Positions 34,257-42,665 of a DNA stretch of 64,000 bases are shown in pieces. Where the stretch lies: assembly GCA_963747005.1 (NCBI GenBank), contig CAVVDT010000008.1:248001-312000 (forward strand), in the 5' to 3' direction. The translations under genes were made by a program, and so were the position numbers. This DNA comes from CAVVDT01 sp963747005. GTDB lineage: Bacteria; Pseudomonadota; Alphaproteobacteria; Rhizobiales; Aestuariivirgaceae. The stretch's first letter is position 1. Each line of letters opens with the position of its first letter. Under the pieces are notes generated by a model. The model was not told the DNA's origin. It did not search any database and saw only the letters and a list, made by a program, of their open reading frames with translations.

Positions 34257-34815
34257 GTTCGCAACCGACGGTGGTGCGCCACCACGTGTCCGCTTGGATA
34301 TTTTCCGGGTGAATGGAGGGACGCATCACGAATTCAAGGTGTTCGGGAAGGTGTTGCGTGGCGGTCATTCGCGCCCGGCGCATGTGAAGGGGCTTTCCGG
34401 CTATTGCGATCTTCCGGATATGTTCCCAACCGATATGCCGGTCGATCAGCGGAGCGCTAAAGACGAAATTTTCGAGCGTATTCGTAGCCTGTTGTTCTTG
34501 CAGGATACTTTCGCAAGGGAGTCCTGCCGCGACCATATAGTCGGTGAGCATGCGATACTCAGGTACGTGACCGCAACGGTCGTGGCTGCCGGCCGGTCCA
34601 AACCCGGTAACGAGGAATTTCCGGGCGAGCCCGTCGCGGTACATCTCGATTGCCGGATCGGCATTGCTGCAGTTGGGCGCACCTAACACCAGGCACAAAT
34701 CGACCGCTACGGGTTCATCCTCGACGAACAGAAATCGGGTGATGGCATCGAGATCGCGCAAATCCCTTGTTTCGTGCCCGGACAGCGTACGCAAGTCCTG
34801 AACGCCCCGTTTCAT
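34192..34815 (-). CDS. DUF218 (YdcF/SanA/ElyC-like) protein
   Basis: About 207 residues from the ATG at 34815 (the frame is open to an ATG at 34887). DUF218 features: an early hydrophobic strand ending in VLGAPN, IEMYRDGLARKFLVTG, and the conserved QQATNTLENFVFS segment. E. coli relatives (ElyC, SanA, YdcF) have been linked to envelope and peptidoglycan integrity; catalysis is not established. No membrane span is obvious, so it is likely cytoplasmic. It is the gene directly upstream of, and overlapping, the Mur ligase-NRPS fusion, so both probably work on one product. Confidence 0.75.
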   Translation of the reverse strand: MKRGVQDLRTLSGHETRDLRDLDAITRFLFVEDEPVAVDLCLVLGAPNCSNADPAIEMYRDGLARKFLVTGFGPAGSHDRCGHVPEYRMLTDYMVAAGLPCESILQEQQATNTLENFVFSAPLIDRHIGWEHIRKIAIAGKPLHMRRARMTATQHLPEHLEFVMRPSIHPENIQADTWWRTTVGCERVFRELGAISTYCLEGDIGRF

Positions 34816-35171
34816 TAACAACCCCGGTTCAGCGAAAATCGACCATCCGTCGATTGCTCGACACGGAGCGTTTCGCGTGCCGAGCATGCAACATTGTCAT
34901 TCGAAAATCGGCCACATTCAAGCGTTTCGCCATCTGTGGGTCGGCGAGGTCGAACTGTGTGAGGCCGAACGCCGGCATCACTATATCAACGCTCGCTACG
35001 AAAAGGCCAATCCGACCATGATTGAATTTCCTCAGACTCTCTCCTGAGATGGAAGGAAGACGGGTCCCAGGTCAGAGGACCTATTCATATCCAATTGATC
35101 CGGATCAAGACTCTCCACTGACGAAATCGGTAACCTTGTTGCAATGTTAGGCGTCGGTAAGGATCAGTCTC
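34816..35171. other. Divergent control region between DUF218 and RTX genes
   Basis: About 355 bp. It should hold promoters for the leftward DUF218-NRPS pair and the rightward RTX gene. One small open frame inside it (34886-35047) is listed separately. The part from 35048 to 35171 is less GC-rich than most of the window, and AAGGA lies about 8-10 bases before the ATG at 35172. No clear operator or terminator was found. Confidence 0.4.
34886..35047 (+). CDS. Possible small ORF, 53 residues, unrecognised
   Basis: An ATG frame encoding a 53-residue protein rich in His, Glu and aromatic residues (for example CEAERRHHYINARYEKANP). Its composition looks more protein-like than most chance frames here, and the frame remains open well upstream of the ATG. 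No good ribosome site precedes it and I do not recognise the sequence. It could be the tail of a decayed gene. Confidence 0.2.
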   Translation: MQHCHSKIGHIQAFRHLWVGEVELCEAERRHHYINARYEKANPTMIEFPQTLS

Positions 35172-35450
35172 ATGTCCGGCTTCTTTGCGAGCAACGGCGG
35201 CACAGCGACCGGTGGCGTTGATCGGCTCGTCATCGCCCGCAATCTTGGCGCCGGCGGCGTCTCGTTTCCCAATCTGACGGGCGACTTGGTAGTGGGTTAC
35301 AGCGGCAGGTTCGACGGGACCCTCGACGACGAACGTGTGTTTCTCGGCTATCGAGAACTTCGGCTACATCGATCAAGGCGGCGGACCCGACCGAATCCAT
35401 GCCGGTGCACGGAAACGACAGTTTGTCCTGCGGCGATTTTTCTGTCTAGG
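35172..35450 (+). pseudogene. Frameshifted RTX-type repeat fragment
   Basis: From an ATG at 35172 the frame reads like the start of an RTX module (LTGDLVVGYSG at ~35275), then leaves the family sequence near 35338-35345. One frame over, the conserved module text resumes (FSAIENFGYIDQGGG), so an indel has broken it. The nonapeptide region expected next is missing. It looks like a truncated copy of the modules found intact downstream. Confidence 0.6.
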
Positions 35451-35460
35451 AGGATTACCA

Positions 35461-36172
35461 TGACCACCTACACCGTCACCAACAACGGCGACGTGTCCGC
35501 CGGCGCTGGTACGGACCGGCTCGAATTCATCGTGACCATCGATTACGGGTTCTACATGTACCCGCCAACCGGAGATCTCGCCAGCGGCTATTCCGGCGCG
35601 TTCTTCTCCAACTATCAGAGCTACAACTACACCTGCAAGTTTTACCGGGATCGAGAATTTCACCTTCATCGATCAGGGTGGTGGGGACGACAGCATCATT
35701 ACCGGTGACGGCAATGACGATCTCAGGGGCGGCGGCGGCAACGACCGCCTGAACAGCGCCGGCGGCATCGACACGATCAACGGCGGGGCGGGCAACGACA
35801 CCTGGGTGGCGGACAAGTCCTTCGCCGATCAGCCGACATCACGATCAACCTCAATGCCACGAAATCGACCTATCTCGGCACCGGCTCGGTGACAAATATC
35901 GAGGGGATGGAGCTGAAAACCGGGTCAGGCAACGACTTGCTGATCGGGCATCAGCACCGCTGCGATGAACGACATCATCGACGCCGGCGCGGGCAACGAC
36001 ACGATCAAGCTCTGGGGCGGCGGTGTCGACGAGGTGCATGGCGGCGACGGAAACGACCACCTGACCTACATCCACTACGCCGACAATTACGGGTTCTACA
36101 ATTACACCGCTGACCGGAGACCTCGCCACCGGCTACACCGGCGACTTCTTCCGCAACTTCCAGTCCTATGCG
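35461..36172 (+). pseudogene. 5' part of an RTX calcium-binding gene, broken by several frameshifts
   Basis: Begins at an ATG with AGGAGG seven bases upstream. The encoded module text (TYTVTNNGDVSAGAGTDRLE) is interrupted four times: a likely extra T in the run at 35640-35643, a missing base near 35832, an extra base near 35952 and another near 36107. Piecing frames together restores continuous modules (FTGIENFTFIDQGGGDD, then GGAGNDTWVADKSF, then NDTIKLWGGG) that match the downstream intact part. Either the gene has decayed or the repetitive sequence contains assembly errors; no other gene in the window shows such damage. Confidence 0.7.
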
Positions 36173-36850
36173 ATGAGCATCCATTTCACCGGCATCGAAA
36201 GCTTCACCTACATCGACATGGGCGGCGGCAACGACAACATCAATGTCGGCGACGGCAATGACGAGCTCAGAGGCGGCGATGGCGATGACCGGCTGAACAG
36301 CGCGGGCGGCATCGACTTTGTCGATGGCGGCGCCGGCAACGATACCTGGGTGGCGGACAAGTCCTTCACCGACCAGGCCATCTCCATCAACCTCAATGCC
36401 GCGAAGTCCACCTATCTCGGCACCGGCGTGGTCATGGGGATCGAGGGGCTCAACCTCGTGACCGGCTCGGGTGACGACAAAATTGTCGGCCACAAGACCG
36501 CAGTGATGAACGACGTGATCTCGACTGGTGACGGCAACGACGTAATCAAGCTGTGGGGCGGCGGCATCGACGCGGCGCATGGCGGCGAAGGCAGCGACAA
36601 GCTGATCTACATTCCAAACGGCGATGACTACGGCTTCTACCTGACCAACCTCACCGCGGATGCCAGTGGCTACACAGGAAACTTCTTCAACAATTTCGAT
36701 TCCTCGACGTTGGGCGTTGGGTTTTCGGGTATCGACAAGTTCACCTTCATCTATAACGGATCGGGAAACAACACGATCAACACCGGCAGCGGGGCCGACG
36801 ACCTGCGCGGCGGTTCGGGTGCCGACATGTTCAATTCCGGCGCTGGCCGT
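35567..36850 (+). repeat. Tandem ~540-bp RTX gene modules
   Basis: Equivalent landmarks recur at regular distance: the TGDLASGY-, TGDLATGY- and TADASGY-like segments begin near 35567, 36110 and 36650. The GIENFTF/GIESFTY/GIDKFTF segments keep the same spacing. Each unit encodes ~180 residues. Sequence identity between units one and two is higher than with the third. Such repeats favour slippage, recombination and assembly error. Confidence 0.7.
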
Positions 36851-37804
36851 GACAATCTGTCGGGCGGCACCGGCAATGACACACTGGACGGCGGGACCGA
36901 CAGCGATACCCTCCATGGCGGCGGCGGCAACGATCGGCTGCTCGGCGGCGCGGGAGCGGATTCGTGCAGCGGCGATTTCGGCAATGATTTGTTGCAGGGC
37001 GGCGACGGCAGCGACACCCTCAACGGCAATGGCGGCAACGATATCCTGAGGGGCGACGCCGGCTTCGATCATCTGGACGGTGGTGACGGCAACGATCGGC
37101 TGGCGGGCAATGGCGATGCCGATACCCTGTCCGGCGGTGACGGCAACGACAGCCTGTTCGGCGGCGGCGGGGCCGACAATCTCGACGGCGGTGCCGGTTT
37201 CGATCAGACCGGCTATTATTACTCGGCCGCCGCCGTGACGGTGGACCTGGGCACGGGACACGGCTCGGGCGGTCTGGCGGACGGCGATACCTTGAGCGGC
37301 ATCGAGGCGGTATTCGGGTCCAACCAGTTCGGCGATACCCTCATCGGGCGGGCCGGGGTCGATGTCGGGTTGCACGGCAACGGCGGCGACGATTCCCTCA
37401 AGGGCCTCAGCGGCAATGACTCGCTGTTCGGCGACAATGGCAACGACACCCTCATAGGCGGCTCCGGCAACGATCATCTGGATGGCGGCAAGGGCGCCGA
37501 CAGGCTGGTGGGTGGCTCCGGCAACGACCTCATGACCGGCGGCGGCGGATCCGACATCTTCGTTTTCGCCGACGGCTTCGGCAACGACACCGTCACCGAC
37601 TTCTCAGGCAACAACCCGGAAAAGATCGACCTCAGTGGCGTCAGCGGCATCACCAGCTTTACCGATCTGGTCGCCAACCACCTGGAAGACCACGGCACTT
37701 TCGTGGTGATCGTCGACGGCACTGACTCGATCAGTCTCAATGGCGTCACCATGAACCATATCGGCACCGGTTTGGCCTATTCGGCAGGCGATTTCATCTT
37801 CTGA
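36173..37804 (+). CDS. RTX calcium-binding protein, intact C-terminal 543 residues
   Basis: Open segment continuous with the broken upstream part. Two modules of ~180 residues (with repeated NDTWVADKSFTDQ-like and NDVIKLWGGG-like text) lead into about a dozen RTX nonapeptides of the GGxGxDxLx type from ~36780 to 37550, which form Ca2+-loaded parallel beta-rolls outside the cell. A C-terminal domain (GGGGSDIFVFADGFGNDTVTDF onward, given in part) matches the tail of type I secreted proteins, ending in hydrophobic GDFIF. No protease, lipase or adhesin catalytic domain is present. No HlyB/HlyD/TolC secretion genes are nearby. Confidence 0.8.
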   Translation: MSIHFTGIESFTYIDMGGGNDNINVGDGNDELRGGDGDDRLNSAGGIDFVDGGAGNDTWVADKSFTDQAISINLNAAKSTYLGTGVVMGIEGLNLVTGSGDDKIVGHKTAVMNDVISTGDGNDVIKLWGGGIDAAHGGEGSDKLIYIPNGDDYGFYLTNLTADASGYTGNFFNNFDSSTLGVGFSGIDKFTFIYNGSGNNTINTGSGADDLRGGSGADMFNSGAGRDNLSGGTGNDTLDGGTDSDTLHGGGGNDRLLGGAGADSCSGDFGNDLLQGGDGSDTLNGNGGNDILRGDAGFDHLDGGDGNDRLAGNGDADTLSGGDGNDSLFGGGGADNLDGGAGFDQTGYYYSAAAVTVDLGTGHGSGGLADGDTLSGIEAVFGSNQFGDTLIGRAGVDVGLHGNGGDDSLKGLSGNDSLFGDNGNDTLIGGSGNDHLDGGKGADRLVGGSGNDLMTGGGGSDIFVFADGFGNDTVTDFSGNNPEKIDLSGVSGITSFTDLVANHLEDHGTFVVIVDGTDSISLNGVTMNHIGTGLAYSAGDFIF

Positions 37805-38210
37805 AAGAAACAGACCCGAGGACGAATTCTGTCACGCTGACGAACAGCAGGCGCACGAATTTCGGGCGAGCCTGGGTATCGGACTGCCGTAGTCGCCACG
37901 TTCCAGGTCCTCAACGCCTCGCCGCGGAATTGGCGAAGGGTTTTGCTGCTGCGACGTGTTCCCTGTCTTTGGATCGTCCCAGGCCCAGGACAGCAGGTCT
38001 GTCCGGGCTTTCGCACCCCCCTTTATAGGGATGCTGCAATGTGCTGACAGGCCCAAAATTGCGATGCGGAACAGGGTTCGCACCGGCTGACGATTGAAAG
38101 CCATTGCCTGGCCGTCGCCGGCGAAGCTAGTTTTGCCTTCAGGCCCCTCTCCTCGGGTCATGTCGGTCAGGCATGAGTTTTCGACCACGGGAAAAGGAAC
38201 GACGCCACCC
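37805..38210. other. Intergenic region after the RTX gene
   Basis: About 405 bp. It holds the candidate terminator at 37983-38008 and the upstream region of the glycosyltransferase gene. The coding frame of that gene is open back to 38094, with alternative ATGs at 38094 and 38160, but the residues there do not look conserved. No other gene or repeat is supported. Confidence 0.4.
37983..38008 (+). terminator. Candidate terminator downstream of the RTX gene
   Basis: GCCC and GGACAG (37983-37993, one bulged A) pair with CTGTCC and GGGC (37999-38008) across a five-base loop. The stem is followed by TTT and then a C-rich stretch, so the U-run is weak. It lies about 180 bp past the RTX stop. Confidence 0.4.
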
Positions 38211-39164
38211 ATGTTCTTGAATGCGCACTCGGTGCGGCTCTTTCCGAAAGGTGGCGGCCCGGAGAACTACGCTATCACGGGTATGGCCAGGCGCTGCGAC
38301 TGGGTCGTGCTGAGCGATATGCCGTGCTGGACCGTCCACGTTCACAAAAACACGGCCACAGACGCGCCCCGGCACATCTTCCTGTCGATGCGCAACCCGT
38401 TCGCGGCGCTTCGCAGATTCGCAGAAGACATCTTGCCCGGATTGCGCCATCGCTTCGTGCTGGTTTCCGGCTCCGAAGACGCCACGGTCCCTCGACAGGT
38501 CGATTGCCGCTGGCGCGACTACAATGAAGCGGAATGTCGTGCAATACGCAGCATTGTGGAGCATCCCCTGTTGATCAGGTGGTTTGCGGAGAACCTCAGC
38601 GACGACAGCGATGAACGGTTCACCGCCTTGCCTGCGGGATTGATCTATCCGGACGGTCTGCCCGCCGATGGCGAGAAGATCCCTGAACCGCGGCCTTTTC
38701 ACCAACGGCCGTTGCGGGTTCTGTGCGCACACCGGGTGCGCGAGGGTGCGCAATGGGAGCCACGGCGCCAAGTCACCGCACTGGCGCGCGGTGCCTGGGC
38801 GCCCTGGTGCACAGTTCTGGCGGAAGAGGTGACGGAAGATGAATTTCTCAGGCAAGTCGATGAACATGCGTTTGTGCTGTGCGTCGAGGGTGGCGGGCTC
38901 GATCCATCGCCAAAAGCATGGCAATCCATTCTTTATGGGGCGGTGCCGATCATCCGCGAGACCGGCATTCGCGGTGCCTATATCGACCTGCCGGTTGCCT
39001 TCGTTCGATCATGGACGGCAGACGCCGTGACCTTGGACCGGCTGAAGGCATGGCGCGACCATCTGGGAAGATTCCATGATACGCCATGGCGAAGAGCCGA
39101 CATATTGTTTCGACTGAGCCAGGACTACTGGTGGTCCAAAATTGTTGTCGATGCCCGCGTGTGA
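38211..39164 (+). CDS. Predicted glycosyltransferase (exostosin/RXYLT1-like C-terminal fold)
   Basis: About 317 residues from the ATG at 38211, with a GGAAAAGGAA stretch upstream. I recognise only the C-terminal half: a GT-B-like nucleotide-sugar site, FVLCVEGGGLDPSPKAWQ followed by SILYGAVPII, as in exostosin/xylosyltransferase families. The N-terminal half (SVRLFPKGGGPENYAI) is unassigned. No membrane span or signal is visible. It is next to a second sugar-modifying gene, so the pair may decorate a surface glycan. The donor and acceptor are unknown. Confidence 0.6.
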   Translation: MFLNAHSVRLFPKGGGPENYAITGMARRCDWVVLSDMPCWTVHVHKNTATDAPRHIFLSMRNPFAALRRFAEDILPGLRHRFVLVSGSEDATVPRQVDCRWRDYNEAECRAIRSIVEHPLLIRWFAENLSDDSDERFTALPAGLIYPDGLPADGEKIPEPRPFHQRPLRVLCAHRVREGAQWEPRRQVTALARGAWAPWCTVLAEEVTEDEFLRQVDEHAFVLCVEGGGLDPSPKAWQSILYGAVPIIRETGIRGAYIDLPVAFVRSWTADAVTLDRLKAWRDHLGRFHDTPWRRADILFRLSQDYWWSKIVVDARV

Positions 39165-39321
39165 GCCTATGCATCGGAATTGCCTGAACCTGGTCCGATG
39201 ATGGCCGGCGAGAAGCCTTGCGGCCCTTGGAACCTCGTGTTCTTGTGGGGCGACGGCGCTTCTCGACCTGCCGCACCACGCTGATCCGCTTTGCTTTCGC
39301 CGATACCGAGGAAAAAATTAA

Positions 39322-41154
39322 ATGCGACAGCACGGCGGTACCGCGGTGATTTATCACTACTTCGAGAAAAACGAGACCTACCGCGACAATTTCATTTTCT
39401 TTCTCGCGCGCGCGTGGCGCCGCGATCTGGTGTTTTTCATCGTGATAGCCGGCGAGCACAGCATCGAGCTGCCCGAGCGCGACAATATCCGCTATGTGCT
39501 GACGCGCAATTTCGGCCATGACTTCGGCAGTTACGCTGAATTGGCCGAGAGTGGTGCTCTCGACGGCTTCGATCGCCTGATCTTCGTCAATTGTACGGTG
39601 CGCGGCCCTTTCCTGCCGCACTATGTCACCACCAGCTGGACCATGCCGTTCCTGGCGCTACTGAAAGATGATGTGCATCTGTGCGGATCGACGATCAACA
39701 TCCTGCACAGCACCCGGCCCTACCACGAGATCTACCGCCAGAGACATCCCGACGATCCCGAGCCCTTCTCGCATGTGCAAAGCTCGGCCCATGCCATGAC
39801 GAAGGAGTGCTTTGCCTTCCTGCGTGCAAACAATCTCTATGCGGCGGCAAAAGTATTCGACAAAGATGGGACAATTGTCGACTGCGAGCTGGCCATGAGC
39901 CTGCTGGTGCGCAAAAACGGCTGGAACATCGCCTGTCTGTTGCCGCCCTACAATGCCCTCGACTATCGCCTGCCCCACAGCGAGATCAACCCGGCCACCG
40001 AAACCGGCCATCCGCAGGCAAAGGGCGCCTATTTCGGGCTCACGCCGCACCCCTTCGAACTGATTTTTCTCAAGACCCAGTGGGACATGCTCCCTCCGGC
40101 AGCGCTCGACTTCTATTCGCTGATGGCCTTGCAGTTTCATCCATTGCCCAGCCTCGATCTGGTCGATGCACGCACATTGCGTGCCCGCCTCACCGCGCGT
40201 CTTGGCGGGCCCCTCGCCATGCTTTGCGAGAAAACCCCGCCGCTGACACAGAAGGTAGCCTCCGACCAGGCTGAAAAGCCTTCCACGCAACCCGCCGGGG
40301 CGCGATCGCGCTGCATCATGGTGCTTGGCATGCACCGATCGGGGACTTCGGCGCTGGCCGGCGTCCTGACGCTTCTTGGGGCAACGCCGCCGAAATCGCT
40401 GATGGAGCCGCACGCAAGCAATCCCAGGGGCTTTTTCGAATCCGTCCCGGTACGTGATTTCAACGATGCACTGCTTGCCGCTGCCGGCAGCCGCTGGGAC
40501 GACTGGCGACCGATTGACCCCGACTGGTTTGCCTCGCCTGAAGCCCGTAACCTGCAGGGTCGCGCCGTTGCGCTGATTGACGAGGAATTCGGCGAAGCAG
40601 AACTTTTTGTACTGAAGGATCCCCGCATCTGCCGGTTGCTGCCATTTTGGCGTGCGGTGCTCGAACGGCGGGGGACGACGATATTGGCTCTGCACACGCA
40701 CCGCGAGCTGCAAGAAGTAGCGGCGTCACTTGCCGGTCGCTATGGCTTTGATGCGGCCCTCACGCACCTGCTCTGGTTGCGCCATCAACTCGAGGCCGAG
40801 GTTGCCAGCCGAGGCCTGACGCGACACTTCACCAGCTACGATCAGTTGCTTGCCGAAGCGGCAGCGCTGAGCGCGCGGATCGCCCACAGCTTCGACTTGC
40901 ACCTTCCGGCCGAAACGGCGGCGCAGGAAGTGGGCGAGTTCATTTCGACGGGCCTGAAGCATCATCATGCCGAGCCCGGAATTCAAGACAGCGGCCTTGC
41001 CCCCTGGTATCGCGACAGCTTTGACATTTTCCAACGATGGACGCGCGTTGGAGAGACCGGCGCGGAGCGGACACGGCTTGACACCATCCGCGCCGAGCTT
41101 GACTGCGCCGTGCCGGCTTTCGCATCACTCCTCGCGGCGGCAAGAAAATGCTGA
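39322..41154 (+). CDS. Fused RgpF-like glycosyltransferase / sulfotransferase protein
   Basis: 610 residues with GAGG about ten bases before the ATG. Residues 1 to ~300 resemble the rhamnan-synthesis/RgpF-like glycosyltransferase region (TRNFGHDFGSY, LIFVNCTVRGPFLP). From about residue 330 a P-loop sulfotransferase domain follows: the PAPS 5'-phosphosulfate loop is MVLGMHRSGTSAL, and VLKDPRICRLLPFW is the conserved core. One chain could thus add a sugar and sulfate it, as in sulfated polysaccharides. No PAPS synthesis genes are in the window. Its stop is 20 bp from that of the convergent aroE-like gene. Confidence 0.75.
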   Translation: MRQHGGTAVIYHYFEKNETYRDNFIFFLARAWRRDLVFFIVIAGEHSIELPERDNIRYVLTRNFGHDFGSYAELAESGALDGFDRLIFVNCTVRGPFLPHYVTTSWTMPFLALLKDDVHLCGSTINILHSTRPYHEIYRQRHPDDPEPFSHVQSSAHAMTKECFAFLRANNLYAAAKVFDKDGTIVDCELAMSLLVRKNGWNIACLLPPYNALDYRLPHSEINPATETGHPQAKGAYFGLTPHPFELIFLKTQWDMLPPAALDFYSLMALQFHPLPSLDLVDARTLRARLTARLGGPLAMLCEKTPPLTQKVASDQAEKPSTQPAGARSRCIMVLGMHRSGTSALAGVLTLLGATPPKSLMEPHASNPRGFFESVPVRDFNDALLAAAGSRWDDWRPIDPDWFASPEARNLQGRAVALIDEEFGEAELFVLKDPRICRLLPFWRAVLERRGTTILALHTHRELQEVAASLAGRYGFDAALTHLLWLRHQLEAEVASRGLTRHFTSYDQLLAEAAALSARIAHSFDLHLPAETAAQEVGEFISTGLKHHHAEPGIQDSGLAPWYRDSFDIFQRWTRVGETGAERTRLDTIRAELDCAVPAFASLLAAARKC

Positions 41155-41174
41155 ACCTGCCTCCTCAATGTACT

Positions 41175-41978
41175 TCACTCAAAGAGGAAATCGGTTGCGA
41201 GTTGCATTTGCTCCAGCAGCATCGCCTTGCCGCCAACGACGGCGCATCCCCGGCACTGCGCCTCAGCCAGAAACGGAGTGATCTCCGGCGTCATGACCAC
41301 CTCCGCGACCGCGCAGGTATTCATCATATCCGTCAGGTCGATGGGGAGCGGATCGCCGGCATGCATGCCGAGCGAGGTAGCGTTGACGACGAGATTGAAG
41401 GCGCCTGCACTTGCCGGTCCGAAGTGGCAGCGGCAGGTCGGAAAGGCGGTTTGCACTTGCCCCGCAAGGGCCCTGGCCTTGTCGGCGGAGCGATTGGCTA
41501 TGACCAGTTCGGCAGCACCTGCTTCGGCTATGGCAAACGCGATCGCCCGCCCCACCCCGCCGGCGCCGGCCACAAGCACCCGCATGCCGGCGACCGCGAT
41601 GCCGTTGCGCCGAAGGCCCGAAACGAAGCCGACACCGTCGACATTGTCACCGACGAGGGTCCCGTCTGCCTCGCGGCGCACAAAATTTACCGCCCCGATG
41701 CGTTCGGCGCGCGGCGTCAGGCGGTCGAGGTGGGCCCTGACGGCGATCTTGTGAGGAATGGTCACGCCCGTTCCCGCCACATTGCGCATCTTGCGCAAGA
41801 CATCGAGAAAGAGCGGAAGATCGGCAGGGGCGATGTGGAGAGGCGAGCATGCGGCGTCGAGGCCGACGGCACGGAAATGGTCGTTGAACACTGCCGTGCC
41901 GACGATGTGTGCCACCGGATCGCCGATGATGAACATGATCCGGGTCTTGCCGGTGACGCGTTCAGGTGTCGTCGTCAC
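41175..41978 (-). CDS. AroE-like NAD(P)-dependent dehydrogenase (shikimate/quinate dehydrogenase family)
   Basis: 267 residues from a GTG at 41978 that overlaps the upstream aldolase stop (GTGA). The family fold is clear: VTIPHK with the catalytic Lys, GAVNFV, GDNVDGVGF with the catalytic Asp, and the Rossmann loop VAGAGGVGRAI. The shikimate-binding Ser-x-Ser near the N-terminus is replaced (GDPVAHIVGTAV), and NTD is NVD. So it likely oxidises a different hydroxy acid. Being the last gene of the tetronate-kinase/aldolase operon supports a catabolic role. Confidence 0.82.
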   Translation of the reverse strand: MTTTPERVTGKTRIMFIIGDPVAHIVGTAVFNDHFRAVGLDAACSPLHIAPADLPLFLDVLRKMRNVAGTGVTIPHKIAVRAHLDRLTPRAERIGAVNFVRREADGTLVGDNVDGVGFVSGLRRNGIAVAGMRVLVAGAGGVGRAIAFAIAEAGAAELVIANRSADKARALAGQVQTAFPTCRCHFGPASAGAFNLVVNATSLGMHAGDPLPIDLTDMMNTCAVAEVVMTPEITPFLAEAQCRGCAVVGGKAMLLEQMQLATDFLFE

Positions 41979-42655
41979 GGCACCCTCCACGGCAGTTTCG
42001 CCACCGGGCGCGGCTGGCGGCCATATTCGATGTAGCGCTCGGCCACGCGCGCCATCTCGGGCGCCGTCAACAGCACCGGTTCGCCCGCCGACAGGGCGAG
42101 GCGGTACTGGCGGGCGAGGGTTTCGAGGCGCACCGCGGCCTCGAAAGCGGCCCGCAGCGTCGGCCCGCGCGTCAGCATGCCGTGATTGGCGAGCAGGCAA
42201 CCGGTGCGGCTTTCCAGCGCCGCCGCCGCGGCGCGGGCCAGTTCCGGGGTGCCGAAAGCATGGTAGCCGATGCACGGCACATCGTCGCCGCCGAAGCCGT
42301 GGATCATGTAGTGAAAGGCGGGAATGGGCTTTCGCAATGCCGCCAGGGCCACGCAGTTGTCGGCGTGGGTGTGGATGACGGCACCGGTCGCCGGCACCCG
42401 CTTGTAGACTTCGGCGTGCATCGCCCATTCGCTGGACGGCAGATGACGACCCTTGTGGCCGCCATCAAAACCGGTCGCGACAATATGGGAGGCTTTGAGC
42501 GTTTCCTCGGTGCAGCCGGTGGGGGTGATCAGCATGCCTTCGCCGCAGCGCACGCTGACATTGCCGGCTGAGGAAAAATTCATGCCGCGCCGCGCCAGTT
42601 CGGCATAGACCTCAACAATGGCGCGTCGGATGTGGGCTTCGGTGGCGGGCTTCAC
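41975..42655 (-). CDS. Class II aldolase/adducin family protein (OtnC/fuculose aldolase-like)
   Basis: 226 residues from a GTG at 42655 with GAGGAG seven bases upstream. Zn2+-dependent family: the metal His pair is HTHAD (near residue 92), the catalytic Glu lies in SSEWAMHAEVY, and a third His is in LLANHGMLTRG. NFSSAGNVSVR binds the phosphate. In tetronate pathways the OtnC branch decarboxylates 3-oxo-tetronate 4-phosphate to dihydroxyacetone phosphate. The kinase gene ends 10 bp upstream, consistent with that step, though aldol cleavage is an alternative. Confidence 0.82.
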   Translation of the reverse strand: MKPATEAHIRRAIVEVYAELARRGMNFSSAGNVSVRCGEGMLITPTGCTEETLKASHIVATGFDGGHKGRHLPSSEWAMHAEVYKRVPATGAVIHTHADNCVALAALRKPIPAFHYMIHGFGGDDVPCIGYHAFGTPELARAAAAALESRTGCLLANHGMLTRGPTLRAAFEAAVRLETLARQYRLALSAGEPVLLTAPEMARVAERYIEYGRQPRPVAKLPWRVP

Positions 42656-42665
42656 GGCAGACTCC

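Noticed and set aside
36780..37560. Regular short repeats resembling a CRISPR array.
   Set aside because: The periodicity is 27 bp of coding sequence for RTX nonapeptides (GGxGxDxLx), in frame and degenerate, without spacers or cas genes.
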